From Ascaphus truei (Eukaryota; Chordata; Amphibia; Anura; Ascaphidae), in contig CM071568.1 in assembly GCA_036426205.1 (NCBI GenBank), forward strand, positions 217,421,372-217,485,371: DNA of 64,000 nucleotides. The letters run 5' to 3'. The position numbers and the translations under genes were made by a program. Every line of letters starts with the position of its first letter. The first letter of the stretch is position 1. This document shows positions 21,046 through 31,199 of this stretch, piece after piece. The notes beneath the pieces were generated by a model, which was given only the letters and a program-made list of their open reading frames with translations, was not told the origin of the DNA and did not search any database.

Positions 21046-23183
21046 TGCGATAATGTCAGGATCACATCATCTGCGTACAGGGCAACCTTATGGGATTGCT
21101 CTTTAAAAGTTATGCCCTTGACATCCGGGCTTGACCTAATATGTGCCGCCAAGGGTTCTACACATAGGGCGAACAGCAAGGGTGACAACGGGCATCCCTG
21201 TCTCGTGCCACTATGAATCTGAAAAAGCTCTGAAGGGAATCTCTGATGCCTCACTCTAGCTGCCGGCCCCTCGTACAGTGCCATGATGGCCTCCAATAAG
21301 CTTCCTCCGAAGCCAAACGCCCCCAGCGTCTCTTTCAGGTAGGGCCAATCGATCCGATCAAACGCTTTTTCAGCGTCCAGACTAAGCACCATCGAAGGAA
21401 TATTTTGCTTTTGGGCCAGATCAATAACGTCAATTATTCGTCTGGTGTTGTCTGCCGCCTGTCTGCCGCTAATGAACCCCACCTGATCTGGATGTATCAG
21501 CTTTGGAAGGACGATACCCACTCTATTAGCTATGAGTTTTGAGAAAATTTTAATGTCTGTATTAATTAAAGAGATGGGCCGGTAGCTCTTACAGTCTGCC
21601 GGGTCCTTTCCAGCTTTGTAGATCAGTGAAATAGACGCCTGGAGCATCCGCGCCGGGAAGGAAGCTCCCTGCAATACCGAATTAAAGAGTTGCAATAAGT
21701 ATGGGGCTAGAAGTTTTATGTATTTTTTGTAATAGAGGTTGGAGTATCCATCTGGGCCCGGCGCCTTGGCTGGCTTAAGAGACTTTACGACATCCGTCAA
21801 CTCATCGGAAGAGAAGTCTTCCTGTAGTGCCTCTCTTTCCGCTCTGCTCAATTTGGGCAAATTTGCCTCTTTCAGGAATTCTCGGAGATTTTTGTTTGTT
21901 TTTTGATTGTGGATAACCTTACCCCCATCGTACAGCGACTCGTAGTAGTGCTTAAATTCCTCTACGATTCGCGTAGGATTAGAGGTAAGTTCCCCTCCCT
22001 GCGTGCGAATTGATTGTATTTGGTAATTTGGTTGTTTGTTTCGAAGTTTAGTCGCTAAGAGCGTGTCTGGCTTGTTCGCTTTCTCGAAGAATCGGCGTTT
22101 CGTCCAGCTCATTTCTTTTTCAGCGTGAGATGTCAGTTTTAAATTTAGTTGTTTTTTGGTATCTTGGATCTGAGTCAAGATTGCCTCGCTTTTTGAGGTT
22201 TTATGTATTACTGTCAGGGAGGCCAGTTTCCCCTTCAGTTCTTTGATCTGACTCTCTTGTTCTCTCTTGCGTCTAGCAGCTAGGCACATGAGAGATCCAC
22301 GGAGGGTAGCTTTATGGGCCTCCCACAAAGTGGCAGGTGAGGATACACTTCCCTCGTTCTCTGTAAAGTATTCTCTGATTTTGTCTGCAATTTCGAGATC
22401 AAATTTAGGGATTTTTAGCAGTAGTTCATTTATCCTCCAATTCGCTCCTGGTCTGTCCCGCAACTGTAGTTCGCACCGCAGCTCTATCGGTGCATGGTCT
22501 GACCACGAAATGTCGTGTATGCCCGTGTGGGAGACCATTGGGACCAGTCTGTTGGATACAAGGAAGTAATCTATCCGGCTATATCTGTCATGGGGGTGGG
22601 AGTAAAAAGTATAGTCCTTGGTCTGTGGATGTTGCTCCCTCCAGATGTCTACTAGCTGACAGTCCCGGAGTCCGTGGGAGATTGTTAGTATGTCTCGTTT
22701 ATTGGACTGATTAGGGGCTGTACATCTATCTAGCTTTGAATTTAACGCTCTGTTCAGGTCGCCTGCTAATATGATTTGGCCCTTTGCTTCCCTCTGTAAG
22801 CGCCTAAAGAAGAGAGCAAAAAATTCTTTTGCTTGTTCGCATGGGGCGTACAGCGAGACTAATGTGATAGCTTGACCCTGGATGGAGCCTATTAAGATAA
22901 TGTATCTGCCCTCAGGATCTATAACTTTCCTTTCTAGTTCGAACAGTATGTTCTTGTGGAATATAATGGCCACCCCTCTCTTTTTTGTTAGGGCTGAGGC
23001 TAGATATATTGTGGGGTACTCTTTGTCTATATATTTGGGGTAGCTTTTTTTGGAGAAGTGGGTCTCTTGAAGGAAGAGGATGTCAGCTCTATGTCTCTTA
23101 TAGTCTTTAAAGGCTAACTTACGTTTAGCTGGGTGATTCAGTCCCTTTACATTATGGGAAAGGCAACATATCTCTCTACCCAT
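21030..23183 (-). CDS. ORF2 5' part, truncated by the duplication junction, 717 codons
   Basis: Starts at MGREICCLSHNVKGLNH, the usual beginning of an APE-type L1 endonuclease. Endonuclease motifs seen are QETH (E40), AGDLN (D142, N144), SRIDYFLVS and SDHAP. The RT follows up to LYADDVILTLS at about residue 712. At 21,045/21,046 the sequence jumps back to the second copy; because 1,997 is not a multiple of 3 the frame shifts and stops after a few residues (HTPNI). The thumb and C-terminal domain are therefore lost. The start overlaps the stop of a 70-codon upstream frame (23,388-23,176) by 8 nt, which would suit reinitiation. Confidence 0.9.
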   Translation of the reverse strand: MGREICCLSHNVKGLNHPAKRKLAFKDYKRHRADILFLQETHFSKKSYPKYIDKEYPTIYLASALTKKRGVAIIFHKNILFELERKVIDPEGRYIILIGSIQGQAITLVSLYAPCEQAKEFFALFFRRLQREAKGQIILAGDLNRALNSKLDRCTAPNQSNKRDILTISHGLRDCQLVDIWREQHPQTKDYTFYSHPHDRYSRIDYFLVSNRLVPMVSHTGIHDISWSDHAPIELRCELQLRDRPGANWRINELLLKIPKFDLEIADKIREYFTENEGSVSSPATLWEAHKATLRGSLMCLAARRKREQESQIKELKGKLASLTVIHKTSKSEAILTQIQDTKKQLNLKLTSHAEKEMSWTKRRFFEKANKPDTLLATKLRNKQPNYQIQSIRTQGGELTSNPTRIVEEFKHYYESLYDGGKVIHNQKTNKNLREFLKEANLPKLSRAEREALQEDFSSDELTDVVKSLKPAKAPGPDGYSNLYYKKYIKLLAPYLLQLFNSVLQGASFPARMLQASISLIYKAGKDPADCKSYRPISLINTDIKIFSKLIANRVGIVLPKLIHPDQVGFISGRQAADNTRRIIDVIDLAQKQNIPSMVLSLDAEKAFDRIDWPYLKETLGAFGFGGSLLEAIMALYEGPAARVRHQRFPSELFQIHSGTRQGCPLSPLLFALCVEPLAAHIRSSPDVKGITFKEQSHKVALYADDVILTLSHTPNI
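21046..23042 (-). repeat. Tandem duplication unit 1 inside ORF2 (1,997 bp)
   Basis: The upstream copy in the sense of the element, with an intact endonuclease frame. The junction reads GGGTA/TGCGATAATG on the plus strand. Comparing both parental edges (GAGGC/TGCGATAATG at 19,049 and GGGTA/GCTTTTTT at 23,043) shows no shared base at the break. Confidence 0.93.
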
Positions 23184-24603
23184 TTGGATCAGCGTCTGGT
23201 GGCTGCTTTAAGGAGGTTTGTAACATCTGGGTGGGCTCCTTCTGCGTAGTCCTTTTCCTTTTTCGGTCTGGTAGGGCCGTGTCCTCCGCCTCATTGATGA
23301 CCGCAGTCGCTGGGATGGGAGGTGGGGGGGGGGGAGGAGGGCAAGACACAAGAGGGTAGGTACAAACATAACATGACAAAAAAAACACTGTTTAAATGAA
23401 CATATCCAAACAGCATGGGCTCCCCATCAAGACTCCCCAGTCCTGATATAGAGTCCAGCGCCTTCGGGGAGTGTGGCCCCTTTCCCCTAGGGCCTCTACC
23501 CTCCTTCCCTCCCCAAAGGACTTTGACAGGGTTCCGGGAGACCCTCCATCCCAGGCCCTGTCCAAGGCACATGCCTACCTCGGGGTATAGAGCTCCCTCC
23601 TACCCTCCGGCCCGCGCTCATTTGCGAACTACCAACTGTAGGTCTATCTAGACCGTAACTTCAACTTCTGTGTAGCTGTAAGTAGCTGTAACATTAACCT
23701 ATAATTGCAACTCATGTTGTGCCTTTTTCTCTCCTATCGTTTGTGTTGCAGACCCCTAGTGTTCTTTCAACTATTCTCATAGTTGTATCTGTGTCTCTTC
23801 CCTAGCTCCCTTCACTTTATATCCCTCTTATGAGCAGTGCTGCGGGGCCTTGTGTGTGTGACATCTTAGGAGTGACTATCCGTAGCTGAGTGATAGCCCT
23901 TGCCGTCTGCTCCCTCTTGTATCGCTATCTAGGTGTGTGTGGGCATGGTGCTATCTCTTTTATTCTGTTAAGTGCCCGTGTCTCCCTGCCTCCGCGCTGA
24001 GTATAGTGTCTTAGTTCGGGGCCTGTCGGATCCCCGACTCGCGTCAGGTATATGAGTCGGCGCCCTTTAGGTGTCCTCTCATGCCTGTGGGGGCTTTCAC
24101 GGCCTGTGGTCGCTCGGGGCAGCTCTGCCACCTCCAAGATGGCGCGGGTGTCTCTCCTTCCGTTTGGTGCCATCCGCTTCCGGTTTCCGGCGGCGGCCAT
24201 TTTGGATCCTTGGCTGGTTCGTGTAGGATGTGCTGATCTCTGCTCCCGCGCGTCGGCCATTTCCTACCTGTGCGCTTCACGGTGGGGTGCAAGAAGCTCC
24301 AGCATGTCAGCCATCTTCTCCTGCCCACATGGCGTACATCAAAAAGTGAGTCTCTTGGGTTCTTTTACTGGAACTTGGCTCTTTCTTGGGTGGATATGAC
24401 GGGAAGATTTAGATTTTATTCCAGGGGTTTGTTGGAGGTAGTCCGCTTGGGGTCTGCAGACACTATGTGGGTGTAGGTCTGCTTCTATTCAGTACCACCC
24501 TTGGCACAACGTGGTGTTTTAACAGTAAACTTGGGAGAACTCTGAACAACGTATTTTAAGTGACATGCACTTGTGTTTTATTACATGCGGTTTATTACAT
24601 GCA
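23184..24603 (-). other. Inter-ORF region of the Tx1-like LINE
   Basis: About 1.4 kb, GC-rich, between the ORF1 stop and the ORF2 start. It contains short open frames on both strands, including 24,260-23,925 (-, 111 codons, Arg-rich, no domain) and 23,388-23,176 (-, ending across the ORF2 ATG). A G-run at about 23,321-23,340 is C-rich in the element's sense. An inter-ORF region this long is unusual compared with mammalian L1 but not unexpected in Tx1-type elements. Confidence 0.6.
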
Positions 24604-25554
24604 TCATTTCGTGCGCTTTGGTTTTGGAGTGGAAGGTCCGCCGGACCATTCCGGTTCCAGGGTTGGTTCTTCCTCTGCTGCTCCCAGCGGGGGGCTGTGT
24701 AGGCCGAGTGCTTTCAGAAACCCTGGGCCCTCTCCAATGTTTTTTAGCACAAGGGATCTCCCGTTTTGCGTGACTTGGAGTCCAAACGGAAACATCCAGC
24801 GGTAGCGTGTGTTTGATTCCCGGAGAACTTTAGTTACAGGGAACAGGGTGCGACGCCTCGCTAAGGTAAGGGGAGATAAATCTTGAAATATTTGCAGTTT
24901 CGTGGCTTCAAATTCTACTACTGGCATTCCTCTTGTTAACCGCAGTATAGCTTCACGTGTAGAATAGTAGTGCAGCCTGAGAATTATATCCCTCGGCTGC
25001 TCGTTCTGTGTCGGACGCGATCGCAGGGCCCGGTGACATCGGTCCATTAGGAGTTTTTCTTTTGGGCTGTCTGGCATGAGGGACTCCAGCCATCTTTCGG
25101 TAAAGGCCTCACAGTCTCCTATCTCTTCTGGGACTCCGCGGATCCTAATGTTGTTTCTTCTATCGCGGTTTTCTGCATCTTCTTGTCTTTCTTTGAGGTC
25201 GTCAATCTGTTGTTGTAAGTCAGTCATTTTTTTATCTGTTTTTCTCCCTGCTTTAATCGTAAGATCCACCTTAGTTTCCAGGTCGTCTGTGCGTGTCCCC
25301 AGTTTTGTGTGTTCACGTTTGAGCTCTTTAATATCTGCTTGGAGCAGTTTTTTTAAGTCCATATATAATCGCTCGAAGTCGCAGCGTCTGACTGGGAGTT
25401 GGGATTGATTACTTGTATCCTCATCGTCTCCTTCCATTTCATTGTCTGTGTCGGCCATTTCTCTTGGTGGGGCGCTTTCAGCTGCTCCACCGAAATATGT
25501 CCTTACATCCGCCAGTTTTTGTTTTTTTTGCCCCCCTGATTTCTTCGGCGCCAT
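24604..25554 (-). CDS. ORF1 protein of the Tx1-like LINE (316 aa)
   Basis: The frame is intact. Residues 1-57 are basic then acidic and likely disordered (MAPKKSGGQKKQK...). Residues about 58-130 form a heptad-rich coiled coil (LKKLLQADIKELKREHTKLG...MTDLQQQIDDL). Residue 132 onward begins an RRM-like core (RRNNIRIRGVPEE), followed by a C-terminal domain with MDRCHRAL, as in L1 ORF1p (Transposase_22 family). Known: L1 ORF1p trimerises through the coiled coil, binds element RNA and acts as a nucleic-acid chaperone in the RNP. The ATG lies 143 bp inside the element's 5' end, which fits a short 5' UTR. No disabling change is seen. Confidence 0.9.
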   Translation of the reverse strand: MAPKKSGGQKKQKLADVRTYFGGAAESAPPREMADTDNEMEGDDEDTSNQSQLPVRRCDFERLYMDLKKLLQADIKELKREHTKLGTRTDDLETKVDLTIKAGRKTDKKMTDLQQQIDDLKERQEDAENRDRRNNIRIRGVPEEIGDCEAFTERWLESLMPDSPKEKLLMDRCHRALRSRPTQNEQPRDIILRLHYYSTREAILRLTRGMPVVEFEATKLQIFQDLSPLTLARRRTLFPVTKVLRESNTRYRWMFPFGLQVTQNGRSLVLKNIGEGPGFLKALGLHSPPLGAAEEEPTLEPEWSGGPSTPKPKRTK

Positions 25555-25697
25555 CCTGGGATGTTAGTAGTGCTCCGGTTAGGTGTTTGAAACTCTGATT
25601 TTATTTTGAGGTAGTGTTATACGTTCTCTTTTAATCGCGCGGGACGGAGCTAGTCTTTTATGCCTCCATACTCCGATCCTTCGCGCATGCGCCTCCT

Positions 25698-25713
25698 CAT
25701 ATAAGCACTGTTC
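25698..25713. repeat. Target-site duplication, copy B, of the Tx1-like LINE
   Basis: Exact repeat of 16,965-16,980. It fixes the 5' end of the element at 25,697. Confidence 0.95.
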
Positions 25714-26049
25714 AACAAACCTATACACTTGCACGCCCCGGGCGAGTGGATTTAACATCGTGGCGAGCTCCTATTGGCCCAAGCAGCACACGTGTGGTAC
25801 TAGGTGGCGAGTAGATTTTTTGGTGATTTGTCGACCACTGCATATAAGTATATTTTTTTTTTTTTAAATTAATTTGTAAACATAGTGAGCTAAGACTTGG
25901 GAGGGGTTTGATTTCCTATGGCTACTAACCCCCTTTCTGTGATATCTCTGTGTTCAACAAGCGTTTGCACAGCCAAAGTCCCACTCTTTCTTCCTCCCCT
26001 TGTCATTTTTGGCTCTCTGATAAGGGTAGGATACGGGTAAAGAAAACAG
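25714..26049. other. No gene seen
   Basis: Nothing recognisable beyond a T-run at about 25,852-25,865. Confidence 0.4.
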
Positions 26050-26052
26050 TAA

Positions 26053-26403
26053 GGGCCAGATCCACAGGGGTCCGTTAACTGCTAATGGGTCGTTATCAAA
26101 AACATTAACGGACGTTATTTACCCTGTAGAAGAGTCACTTGGGACTTTTCAAAATTAGGATGAACTAATGTTAGGTTAAATCCCTGTGTTGGGACTATAA
26201 TGGATCACCGTTGTTCTGGGGAAAACCTCTTTGCATATTATCAGCACTAACGGCCGTTATAGTTAATGCAATGCTCTTTCTGTCCAAAAACAGCACTTAA
26301 TACTGCGCTAGTGAGCTATTGAACATACATGTTAGCACTTAACGAAGCGATAACTTAGGTTAACGCCTGCTTAAGTCAATAATAGACCTCAGTGGATTTG
26401 GGC
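26053..26403. mobile_element. MITE with GGGCCAGATCCACAGGGG ends
   Basis: The left end GGGCCAGATCCACAGGGGTC pairs with GACCTCAGTGGATTTGGGC at the right. The subterminal CCGTTAAC and GTTAACG elements repeat inside. It is related to 37,815-38,523 (GGCCCAGATGTACAGAGG ends) and, more distantly, to the block at 54.7-55.7 kb; all share the ATTAACGG and TTAAATCCCTG type text. The 37.8-kb copy has TAA duplications typical of Harbinger. Here the right flank does not give a clean TAA. Confidence 0.65.
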
Positions 26404-26653
26404 ATTAATTGATAAACACCTCCCTTCTCTCCAGTCAATGCAGTCTCCTAGAAAATGCAATCTGTACATTTTCACAGGAACGACAGATGCCAAATCTTTG
26501 CATGGTAGATTAGTTAAAGAAAGACAATTTGATTGCTAAATTGTTTGCCAAAGGATATTTGCTGTGTGGCTATGTAGGAGTGTCCCTTTAAGTGTGTCTA
26601 TTATACAGAGCCTACATTAGAATGGCATAAAAAGCTATTTCATGCATCTACAG

Positions 26654-26953
26654 CAGGGGTGAGCAAAGTGGGGGGCGGAAGATTCACTACGGGGGCGCGG
26701 GCTTTACAAAGGTCCCGCACGCTTCCCGAAGGCATTTAAATTAATGCCGGGGGAGCTGCAAGGCCTCAGTAAACTTCTTCTTACCTGGGTTCAGACGCTC
26801 CTGGTGACGCGTCGCCATGGCAATGTGGTGTCAAATGACGCCGCGGGGTCACGTGACGTTATGACGCCAGAACAAAGGTAAGCAGGGGGAGGGGCGCGAG
26901 GAGAGGGGGACAGACGGCAGGGGGGCGCAGCGAAAAAATACTGCGCTCCCCTG
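26654..26953. mobile_element. hAT (Buster-type) MITE, 300 bp
   Basis: Begins CAGGGGTGAGCAAAG and ends CTGCGCTCCCCTG. A perfect 8-bp duplication ATCTACAG lies at 26,646-26,653 and 26,954-26,961. The interior matches the 6.77-kb copy in reverse orientation (GGCATTTAAATTAATGCC, GTCACGTGACGT, GTCGCCATGGCAA), and it has AAAGGTAAGC at about 26,874. Confidence 0.9.
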
Positions 26954-26961
26954 ATCTACAG

Positions 26962-28060
26962 TATGGAGACAGAAAAAGAGCTTTTGTAAAGCTAAAGAAT
27001 AAAATAAGCTAAACGTGATTCCTTTAATGGCTGACTGGTGTTATTATTAATATTCAACTATTCAGGACCACTCATGTACCTTTTTCAAGCCTGAGTGGTC
27101 CTGAAAGCTTGCACTCTTTTTAAACATGTCACCCATTAAAGCTATCATTTTACCTTACCGTTGTTATTTTTTATTACAGATCCCTTTATTCTGTCTACTC
27201 TACAAGTTACAATGGTGTCAGCCTCTATCTGCACATCTACATAAAAAAATACAGTACTTCAAAATGAGACACAGTCATAAACAAAAGTACCATACATAAC
27301 AATTTATTATAGTGTTCTTACTTGTTCTTTCTGTAAAAGTCCCCAAACACTTGCCATTAAGCTAATGGAAAATGTAACTGACAGATGCTTAGATAACAAA
27401 TCTTGTTTAACATAAAAGTTAAAATTGCCATGATTTAATGACCGCAGATAAGTAAGTGCTGAGGTCATAGCTGTCCTGAATGTGTACTTGGAGGGTATTT
27501 AAAGAACTACAGTATAATGCAATAAATTTACGAGATCTGTTCAAACCTCTTAGTGCTTAGAAGAAAACATTTAAGAGTCGTAAAGCATTAATATGTGGCA
27601 TATGTTGGCAACATACACAAGAAATCTTATTCATTGGCATTTGTGCAGCAGAACAAATCCATTCAGACTGACTTACTGCTTCTCAACAGTGTGTTGCTGG
27701 TTCATCCAGCTCTGAAGGTGTTAAAATGTGGTATTTTTTTGTTTTGTTTTTTTACTTTATTACACATCCTGTTTTTATTTGTAATATCTCTAAAATGATC
27801 TGTTGCACCAGGCAACATGGGCACTGAAGTCAGCTTACTTTATTGGACCCACGTGCATGTTCCCCTGAGTATACACCAGCAGAACAGACCACTCATAGTT
27901 TCAGTGTTTCAACAAATACTGTAAGAAATGTGTAAATTCACCTTCAAGTATGAGTGTAGTATTGGACTTAAATAGCAATGCAGATGAACCCTTTGTATCA
28001 AAGCAGATGTGGGGTACAAAAACTGTGCCCCAGCAATACACAAAAACATTTAAAAATACA
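26962..28060. other. No gene seen
   Basis: AT-rich spacer. Near 27,065-27,115 a piece reading CCTGAGTGGTCCTGAAAGCTTGC resembles the tail of hammerhead-like motifs but lacks a CTGANGA core in place. No ORF with a domain. Confidence 0.4.
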
Positions 28061-28079
28061 TTTAGAGCAATGTTTTTTT

Positions 28080-28165
28080 AACACCCCTCTGACTTTCATA
28101 CCAAGCCCTCAATGGAGGACATGGCCCAGCAGTATGCTGACGAGGACGCCCTTCAGAATGGCAGG
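28080..28165 (+). other. Possible exon-like segment with splice donor
   Basis: A short open stretch reads SMEDMAQQYADEDALQNG and ends at GGCAGGGGTAAGTAG, a good 5' splice-site match. About 185 bp on, TTTTTTTAACAACAG/GTTTGG (about 28,338-28,357) is a reasonable acceptor that leads into the proline-coding minisatellite. The peptide is not from a family I recognise. It could be a chance frame or an exon-like part of a repeat. Confidence 0.25.
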
Positions 28166-28371
28166 GGTAAGTAGAAAGGTTTTTATTTACTTTATTTATG
28201 CTGACTGGCTAATGTTTGTTTTAATAATGGGCAAATGAGCTATTATCAATATCTGGATAATAGTTATTTTGCCCATTACTGTACTGTATTTGTTTGGTGG
28301 GGGGGAGGTGTATTTATTGAAATGTATGCCAATTTAATTTTTTTAACAACAGGTTTGGTACAGCAGGCCAG

Positions 28372-28650
28372 CGGGGACCACCCGATGACCCCCGGACACC
28401 ACCCGAGGACCCCATGACACCAACGGGGACCCCTGTTGGGCCCCCAGACACCCGTGGGGACCACACGAGGGCCCCCAGACAACCGTGGGGATGACCCGGG
28501 GACCCCCAGACACCTGCGGGGACCACCTGGAGGCCCAGACACCCACGGGGACCACCCAAAGACCCCAGACACCCGTGGGGACACCCGCAGGTACCACCTG
28601 GAGACCCAGGGACACCCTCGAGGAACACCCGTGGACCCCCTCAGGCCTCT
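28372..28650. repeat. Minisatellite, ~27-30-bp GGGGACCACC...CCCAGACACCCGT units
   Basis: About nine imperfect units. On the plus strand they code Pro/Asp/Thr/Gly-rich peptide (PDTHGDHPKTPDTRGD), and on the minus strand Gly/Val/Trp-rich peptide. Long ORFs in several frames over this stretch are explained by the unit. A real protein would need RNA evidence. Confidence 0.8.
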
Positions 28651-28877
28651 GGTATGAATCCTGTGTATAAAAAAGTGTGTGTGTGCTGAATACGCACATT
28701 TTAAGTGAAACTTCTTTGTCTTTTGTCACTGTTTTGTCACAGAAATTGTATTTGTTATGGTGATGTTTTTAATTAAAAATCAAAACACAATTTCAGTGCC
28801 AAAACGCAATGAACTTTGACTTAGAACACGTGTTTTAGCAATTTGCAATTCTATATTTATAATAACTGTGAACTCCT

Positions 28878-29010
28878 TGTGTGTCTGTCAGTGTGTGTGT
28901 CAGTCAGTCAGGTGTGAGTCAGCGCATGTGTGTCAGTCAGTGTGTCTGTGTGTGTCAGCCAGTGTGTGTGTGTGTGTGTGTCAGTGTGTGTGTGTGTTTA
29001 GCCTTCTGCC
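28878..29010. repeat. TGTG/TCAG microsatellite
   Basis: Interrupted TGTGTG and TCAGTCAGTG repeats. A 76-codon frame across it (28,881-29,111) is repeat-derived. Confidence 0.85.
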
Positions 29011-29089
29011 GGATTAGCCAGAGTGCCCCGGAGCAGCCCCCATTGTCTCCCCCGGTGGAGCTTTGTCCTACTCGGCAGAGGTACGGGGA

Positions 29090-29245
29090 CACAGGGGTGT
29101 TCGGCGGCTGACTGGGAGGGGGGGGGTGCTCTGCGGCTCACTGGGGGGAGGGTGTACTCGGCGGCTCACTGGGTGGTTCACTTGTGCTCGGCGGCTCGCT
29201 AGGGGGAGGGGGGGAGAGGGTGTGCTCGGCAGGGGTGTACAGGGG
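29090..29245. repeat. GC-rich minisatellite, CTCGGCGGCTCACTGGG units
   Basis: About five imperfect units with G-runs between them. Frames on both strands at 29,063-29,407 arise from it. Confidence 0.75.
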
Positions 29246-29574
29246 ATACAGTCACCAAGCTGGTGCAGACGAGCTATCCCCGTCCGTCCAGCGCTGCTTC
29301 CTCCTGGTGGTAGAAGCTGGCAACACTGCTGGCCTCTTCTGCCAGGAGTGATGTCACTTCCGTCACCACTGACTTCCGTCTCCAATCAATTGCATTCACG
29401 CCGCTAAAGAAGTTTCACTTCAAAAAATAAATGATGGTTTTATGTGGGGGCACAGGGGATGGGTTGTGTATTGGTGATTATAACATATTGTAATGTTTAT
29501 TGGGGGCAGAGGGGGTGAGTGAAGGGCCAAGTACCCCCTTCACGCACCCCTTCTGCCCCCAATAAAGCTGCTGT
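29246..29574. other. No gene seen
   Basis: Contains an inverted pair TTGGGGGCAGAGGGGGTG / CACCCCTTCTGCCCCCAA (about 29,498-29,562), probably part of the following repeat. Confidence 0.4.
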
Positions 29575-30077
29575 TGTCCATTAACCCCTTCATTGCCTTA
29601 GCGGTTAGCCTCTAAGGTAATGAAGTTGCCTGTAAATGCATTTTTATTGCATCGGATTGATGCTGGGGGCCTGCCATGCTGATATTAATGGATATCAGCT
29701 CCAGAGGCTCCCGGCATCAATCCGATGCAGGAAAAATGCATTTTCCTTTTCTAAGTACCCTCTCGCCGCTTATCGGCAGCTTCTCACCACCCTCTTGCCA
29801 ACTTTTCCTGGCGATGCGATTTTGTGAGGAAATCTCAATTCTAGAGGCGCAATTAGCCTCGATAAGCTAATTGGGGCTTCTAGAAAACCATGAGTTTGAA
29901 AAGCTGGCGATAAGTGGTGATAAGTGGCTTATCGCGCGCGTCTTTGGCGATTTTTTTATTTCCGGCAAAAGAATTTGCCGAAAAGCTCTCTTATCGCCGA
30001 CTTATCGGGGCTTACTGAATAGCAGTAGGCTTTTTTGGCGATAAGTGACTTATCAGAGCTAAGTGAATAGGCCCCTA
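29575..30077. repeat. Unclassified interspersed repeat, copy 2
   Basis: Direct counterpart of 3,870-4,345: TAATGAAGTTGCCTGTAAAT, GCTGATATTAATGG, CTTATCGGCAG, CTTTTCCTGGCG, TACTGAATAGCAGTAGGC. Rich in GATAAGTGG/CCACTTATC inverted repeats. It ends AAGTGAATAGGCCCCTA. Confidence 0.7.
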
Positions 30078-31127
30078 TATGTCATATTTTCCGTAGGCAT
30101 CTGGTGAATTTAAATTGCTGTTTCATTATTCGAGAATATGTTCATAAAGAACGTAGGCGATTCCATTGTCCAATAACCTTGGACCGCTAACAATGCAAAG
30201 GATACAGCGTATGGAATAAGATTCACTAATTCTCAGAAAAGGATTACTTCAGTAGTATTTAAAAAATTCAGATATCATGATTATTAGAGTAATACTCAAC
30301 AATATTTTATTGCACTAGTAAAATGTATGCATCTATACCTACAGTATATTAAATGTGCAATGGAGCTCTCACTATACAGATTTGCATTTGGATACTGTCA
30401 CAACCAAAGCAAATAAGTCTGTCAATAGAGATTTCTTTTAGCTATTTCCCTAAATTAAAATGATAGTAGTCATTTATTAGCCAGCTAAAGACCCTGGGGA
30501 GTAATACAAAAGGCTGTAAGTGAATTCACTGCATAGAATACTGATGATCCTCACTCTGATGAAGGGCTTAGATCAAAACACTTCTATAAGCACTTTAAAT
30601 AGTATATGATATATTTTATAATAACGTGTTTATTCAAATCATAAACACCAATAATAGACAAGTCTGTGCATCAAGGCTTTCTGTTTAATCAGTCAAATGC
30701 AACGCTATAAGTGTGTCCTAGATATGAACGTATATTAAACAAGATAAGGAGCAGGTGGTATTTAGAACATGAAACGCTGCCTTGTTGTTCTCTAGTTATA
30801 AATTCCTTCACCAGTGCAGCTTGATATTGTGCAGTTCACAGCAAATGCACTTTGGAGTATTTTAGGACCAGCTTAGTTAATTTGATCATAATACTTTGAC
30901 TTCAAAAGATGAATAGAAAGTCACATCACAGGCAATTTTTATATTACTTTCACCAAACAGAGTAATTTATAAGGACCTCCTCAAAAATCAGCGTATGTGT
31001 TTCCTTTCTTCTAATCATTTATACGAATACAAAAAAATGTCATTTTTACAACACGGTTCTTAAATCTAAAAAAACAATAAACTATTGCAAAAAATGTATC
31101 GCATTAAAACCCCTTGGTTGCCAGAAC
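30078..31127. other. No gene seen
   Basis: AT-rich spacer. At 30,562-30,590 CTGATGA is followed by AAAACAC at hammerhead spacing, but stem II does not form. No recognisable ORF. Confidence 0.4.
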
Positions 31128-31199
31128 GTCTAGTGCAGCGGTGTCCAATATGTTCGCCACTCGCCACATGTGGCAAACAGCACACTGTGTTGTGACGAA

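Larger units (their letters stand above)
16981..25697 (-). mobile_element. Near-complete Tx1-like L1 retrotransposon, 8.7 kb, with internal tandem duplication
   Basis: Bounded by perfect 16-bp target-site duplications. On the minus strand the order is a ~143-bp 5' UTR, ORF1 (25,554-24,604), a long ~1.4-kb inter-ORF region, ORF2 starting at 23,183, a ~400-bp 3' UTR, AATAAA (17,001-17,006 on +) and ten A's. Without the 1,997-bp duplication in ORF2 the element would be about 6.7 kb with a 1,268-residue ORF2, a normal size for Tx1/L1. Known: Tx1-clade elements encode an ORF1 nucleic-acid chaperone and an APE endonuclease/RT protein, and several insert site-specifically; nothing here shows site preference. 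The open ORF1 and clean TSD suggest a young insertion. Confidence 0.93.

Noticed and set aside
16873..26593. A single TTAA-type element split by the LINE
   Set aside because: Ends TTAAAGGGGCAATCC and TCCCTTTAA are suggestive, but the inner sequence gives no second support and other MITEs intervene.
28276..28729. Overlapping minus-strand Gly/Val/Trp ORFs
   Set aside because: Antisense of the proline-coding minisatellite; no start context or domain.
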